Positions 62,278-64,000 of a stretch of DNA of 64,000 nt are shown one piece after another; position 1 is the stretch's first letter, and every line of letters starts with the position of its first letter. The DNA comes from an uncultured Eubacteriales bacterium (GTDB taxonomy: Bacteria > Bacillota > Clostridia > Christensenellales > CAG-314). The DNA lies in the NCBI GenBank assembly GCA_900546875.1, contig URET01000001.1, forward strand, positions 186,001 through 250,000, written 5' to 3'. The notes under the pieces were generated by a model. That model searched no databases, was not told where the DNA came from, and worked only from the letters and a program-made list of their open reading frames with translations. Both the position numbers and the translations under genes were made by a program.

Positions 62278-63348
62278 TTAGTAATTCTTTTTATAAAACG
62301 GCATCTTGACGATCTCTGCCTTAAGCCTTCTTCCCCTTACGTCGATCTCTACTGTCTCGCCGTCAAAATCCTTGTTTATTCTTACCATGGCAAGCGCACA
62401 GCCTAATGTGGGAGACATCGTTCCGGTCGTAACAAATCCTATTTCCTTATCCCCGTCATACACCTTGCAGCCTTCCCTCGCTATTCCTTTATCCGTTATT
62501 TTTACGCCTTTCCTCTTCATCACGGGAGGGTTGCTCTCAAGCGCGCTCTTGCCGATAAAATTCGTTTTGTCCATCTTCACGAACATGCCCAACGCCACTT
62601 CATTCGCCCTGTAATCTTCTGCAAGTTCATGTCCGTAAAGAGGCAATGCCGCTTCAAATCTCAATGTGTCCCTGCATCCTAACCCGCAGCACATCAATCC
62701 GACTTCCTTCCCCGCTTCGAATACCGCCTCGAATACCTCGGCAATATCCTTGCTGTCCGTATATACTTCAAATCCATCCTCCCCGGTATAACCCGTCCAC
62801 GATACGAGCGCCGGCTTCCCGGCTACTTTGCACTCCAAAAAAGTATAAAATTTATCAGGCAATCTTTCGGAAATCTTCTCCATAACCTTCCTGGCGTTCC
62901 TTCCCTGCACGGCTATCTGTCCGACTTTATCCGAAATATTTTTAAATGTACATTCTCCGGTCAGATGCTTCTCTACCCATGCCGCATCCTTTTCACAATT
63001 GGACGCGTTGACCACAAGCAAAAATTTTTCCCCGCTCATGCGATACACCAGCAAATCATCTACAACGCCTCCATGTTCGTTCAGCATCAAAGTATATTTC
63101 ACCTGTCCGTCCGCAAGTGTTGACGTATCCGCAGATACAAGATTATATACGCACGACGCGGCGTCTTTCCCTTCAATTAAGAATTCTCCCATGTGAGACA
63201 CATCAAACATGCCTACATTTGTCCTCACCGCATTGTGCTCGGCTATTATGCCGCTCTGATATTGCACGGGCAAAAAGTACCCGGCAAATTCAACCATTTT
63301 GCCGCCGTGGGCAACATGATTTTCATATAAAGGCGTTTTCTTGATCAT
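62278..63348 (-). CDS. gcvT: Aminomethyltransferase (glycine cleavage T protein)
   Basis: GcvT moves the one-carbon unit from the lipoyl arm to tetrahydrofolate and releases ammonia. The 356-residue protein shows GKMVEFAGYFLPVQYQSGII (about 16-35), FDVSHMGEF (about 48-56), ALVSWTGYTGEDGFEVY and the C-terminal TTGTMSPTLGCALAMV. It heads the gcv operon with a consensus promoter about 60 bases above; the short leader leaves no room for a glycine riboswitch. Confidence 0.96.
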   Translation of the reverse strand: MIKKTPLYENHVAHGGKMVEFAGYFLPVQYQSGIIAEHNAVRTNVGMFDVSHMGEFLIEGKDAASCVYNLVSADTSTLADGQVKYTLMLNEHGGVVDDLLVYRMSGEKFLLVVNASNCEKDAAWVEKHLTGECTFKNISDKVGQIAVQGRNARKVMEKISERLPDKFYTFLECKVAGKPALVSWTGYTGEDGFEVYTDSKDIAEVFEAVFEAGKEVGLMCCGLGCRDTLRFEAALPLYGHELAEDYRANEVALGMFVKMDKTNFIGKSALESNPPVMKRKGVKITDKGIAREGCKVYDGDKEIGFVTTGTMSPTLGCALAMVRINKDFDGETVEIDVRGRRLKAEIVKMPFYKKNY

Positions 63349-63401
63349 AATATATCTCTCCGTTTTTGTTTTTTAGGCAACTAAATACCATTACGAATAC
63401 T

Positions 63402-63430
63402 ATTTTAACTTCTTGTTCCCTCTTTGTCAA
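63402..63430 (-). promoter_or_regulatory. Promoter of the gcv operon
   Basis: Minus-strand TTGACA (63425-63430), 17-base spacer, TAAAAT (63402-63407). The leader is only about 45-50 nt. Confidence 0.9.
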
Positions 63431-63491
63431 TCGTATTTGTAAAACCCTCCTCAAAATATTACTGCAAGACTTTATCACGCTACAAAAAAGC

Positions 63492-63527
63492 AAAAAAATA
63501 CAGGCCCCGGACTTCTCCGGGACCTGT
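63492..63527 (-). terminator. Terminator after the partial gene at the window end
   Basis: ACAGGTCCCGGA and TCCGGGGCCTGT form a 12-bp stem (one G-U pair) with a 3-base loop, followed on the minus strand by ATTTTTTT. Confidence 0.9.
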
Positions 63528-63538
63528 CTTGCTGGTCG

Positions 63539-63586
63539 CTCATAACTTTTTATTATATTCTACTCATAACTTTTTATTATATTCTA
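63539..63586. repeat. Perfect 24-bp tandem duplication across a stop codon
   Basis: 63539-63562 and 63563-63586 are identical (CTCATAACTTTTTATTATAT plus TCTA). The unit encodes the last codons and stop of the minus-strand gene, so the duplication leaves a spare copy of the coding end beyond the stop. Confidence 0.92.
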
Positions 63587-64000
63587 TTATGGCGTCGTTG
63601 ACTATGTTATTGAAATATCCTGCGGAAGAATTACAATAATCTACCATAAATACCGGCATTACCTCGAACCATTGATTGAAAAACTCGTTTTCGACTAGTA
63701 TGCTATTGAAATTCTCGGCAAGCTTGAGCAGAGACCACCCCGCTATACTTGACAAAATATCCGTTGACTGAAACGTTTTCTGTGCCTGATTGACCCTTAT
63801 TTTATCCCTGTCCAGCGTGGGGTTAGTCGCAAGAACTTCGTATTCCGACATAATACCGTTTATCATATCCTCATCGCTGATACAGTTATGCCAAACGGAA
63901 CGGATCGAATCACTGCGTTTATAATGATAATGATTAGCTTCGGTGACTTGTGCCGGGCAAAGTATGACAACGCCTCCTTTCTCTCCGTTGAGCGTGACCT
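63564..64000 (-). CDS. Unrecognised protein, C-terminal part (5' end outside window)
   Basis: The frame is open from the window edge to TGA at 63564-63566, giving at least 145 residues; an internal ATG would give 100 but the conserved-looking sequence continues upstream without a stop (VTLNGEKGGVVILCPAQVTE, then NHYHYKRSDSIRSVWHNCIS). The visible part is mixed, with aromatic and Asn-rich helices near the end (FFNQWFEVMPVFMVDY). No family was recognised. It ends 37 bases before a strong terminator and has the tandem duplication at its stop. Confidence 0.75.
   Translation of the reverse strand, partial: VTLNGEKGGVVILCPAQVTEANHYHYKRSDSIRSVWHNCISDEDMINGIMSEYEVLATNPTLDRDKIRVNQAQKTFQSTDILSSIAGWSLLKLAENFNSILVENEFFNQWFEVMPVFMVDYCNSSAGYFNNIVNDAIIEYNKKL

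Noticed and set aside
63349..63560. Glycine riboswitch above gcvT
   Set aside because: The leader from the clear promoter is too short and lacks the conserved aptamer blocks.

Overview
The window looks like chromosomal DNA of a Bacillota bacterium, probably an uncultured or gut-type Clostridia relative. The evidence is moderately AT-rich sequence, strong AGGAGG-type ribosome binding sites, many textbook TTGACA-17-TATAAT promoters, the infC-rpmI-rplT order, a glycine decarboxylase split into PA and PB, a pyrophosphate-type phosphofructokinase, type III pantothenate kinase, ECF transport, arginine deiminase with an ornithine-racemase-family enzyme, and Big_2 and BspA surface proteins. No phage, transposase, CRISPR or rRNA was found. 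Most genes are on the minus strand, so operons are given below from high to low coordinate.

Layout. (1) 1-2085: a site-2 protease, scpA and a partial scpB. (2) 2086-2583: a gene-poor gap with a decayed reading frame, a repeated dyad and the ruvA terminator. (3) 2584-6460: infC-rpmI-rplT, then a trmH-family gene, yebC, ruvC and ruvA. infC begins with a non-canonical ATC codon behind an attenuator leader. (4) 6512-10714: proS, arcA and a PLP racemase. (5) 10841-13726 (+): two transporters. (6) 13744-14429: an ArsR regulator and a divergent Cys-rich mini membrane protein around a shared dyad. (7) 14473-21946: rarA, an ABC exporter pair, tyrS, yigZ, recX, birA and acpS. (8) 22019-24032 (+): a membrane-anchored PadR regulator, then tRNA-Trp. 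(9) 24048-26441: an unrecognised anchored protein and a small membrane protein behind a strong promoter.

(10) 26442-33593: an ECF S component, coaX, uvrB, uvrA and a divergent acyltransferase; this links pantothenate supply with excision repair. (11) 33895-35373 (+): an M1-type metallopeptidase lipoprotein. (12) 35544-37003: degV with an approximately 200-nt GC-rich leader that may be a structured RNA, then dinB (+). (13) 38394-47624: MarR, a BspA-like leucine-rich-repeat protein and a very large subtilase with six Big_2 domains, a cell-surface module. (14) 47735-52549: pfp, trpS, a DUF5685 protein, a degenerate J protein with a Cys-rich tail, and a HAD phosphatase. (15) 52551-56135: a nucleoside salvage operon, deoC-deoD-cdd-yccF-pyn. 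(16) 56207-57752: a NitT/TauT-type ABC pair without its binding protein. (17) 57892-63430: gcvT-gcvH-gcvPA-gcvPB and an M29 aminopeptidase. (18) 63492-64000: an unrecognised gene cut by the window edge.

Together the genes suggest an anaerobic amino-acid and nucleoside user: arginine deimination, glycine cleavage, deoxynucleoside breakdown feeding glycolysis, and secreted peptidases. The most interesting leads are the DUF5685 plus degenerate-J/Cys-tail pair (Asp-rich motifs reminiscent of isoprenoid synthases), the degV leader RNA candidate, the membrane-tethered PadR regulator, the ArsR/Cys-rich mini-protein pair, and the ATC-initiated infC. All functional statements come from reading motifs and context by eye; no searches were run.
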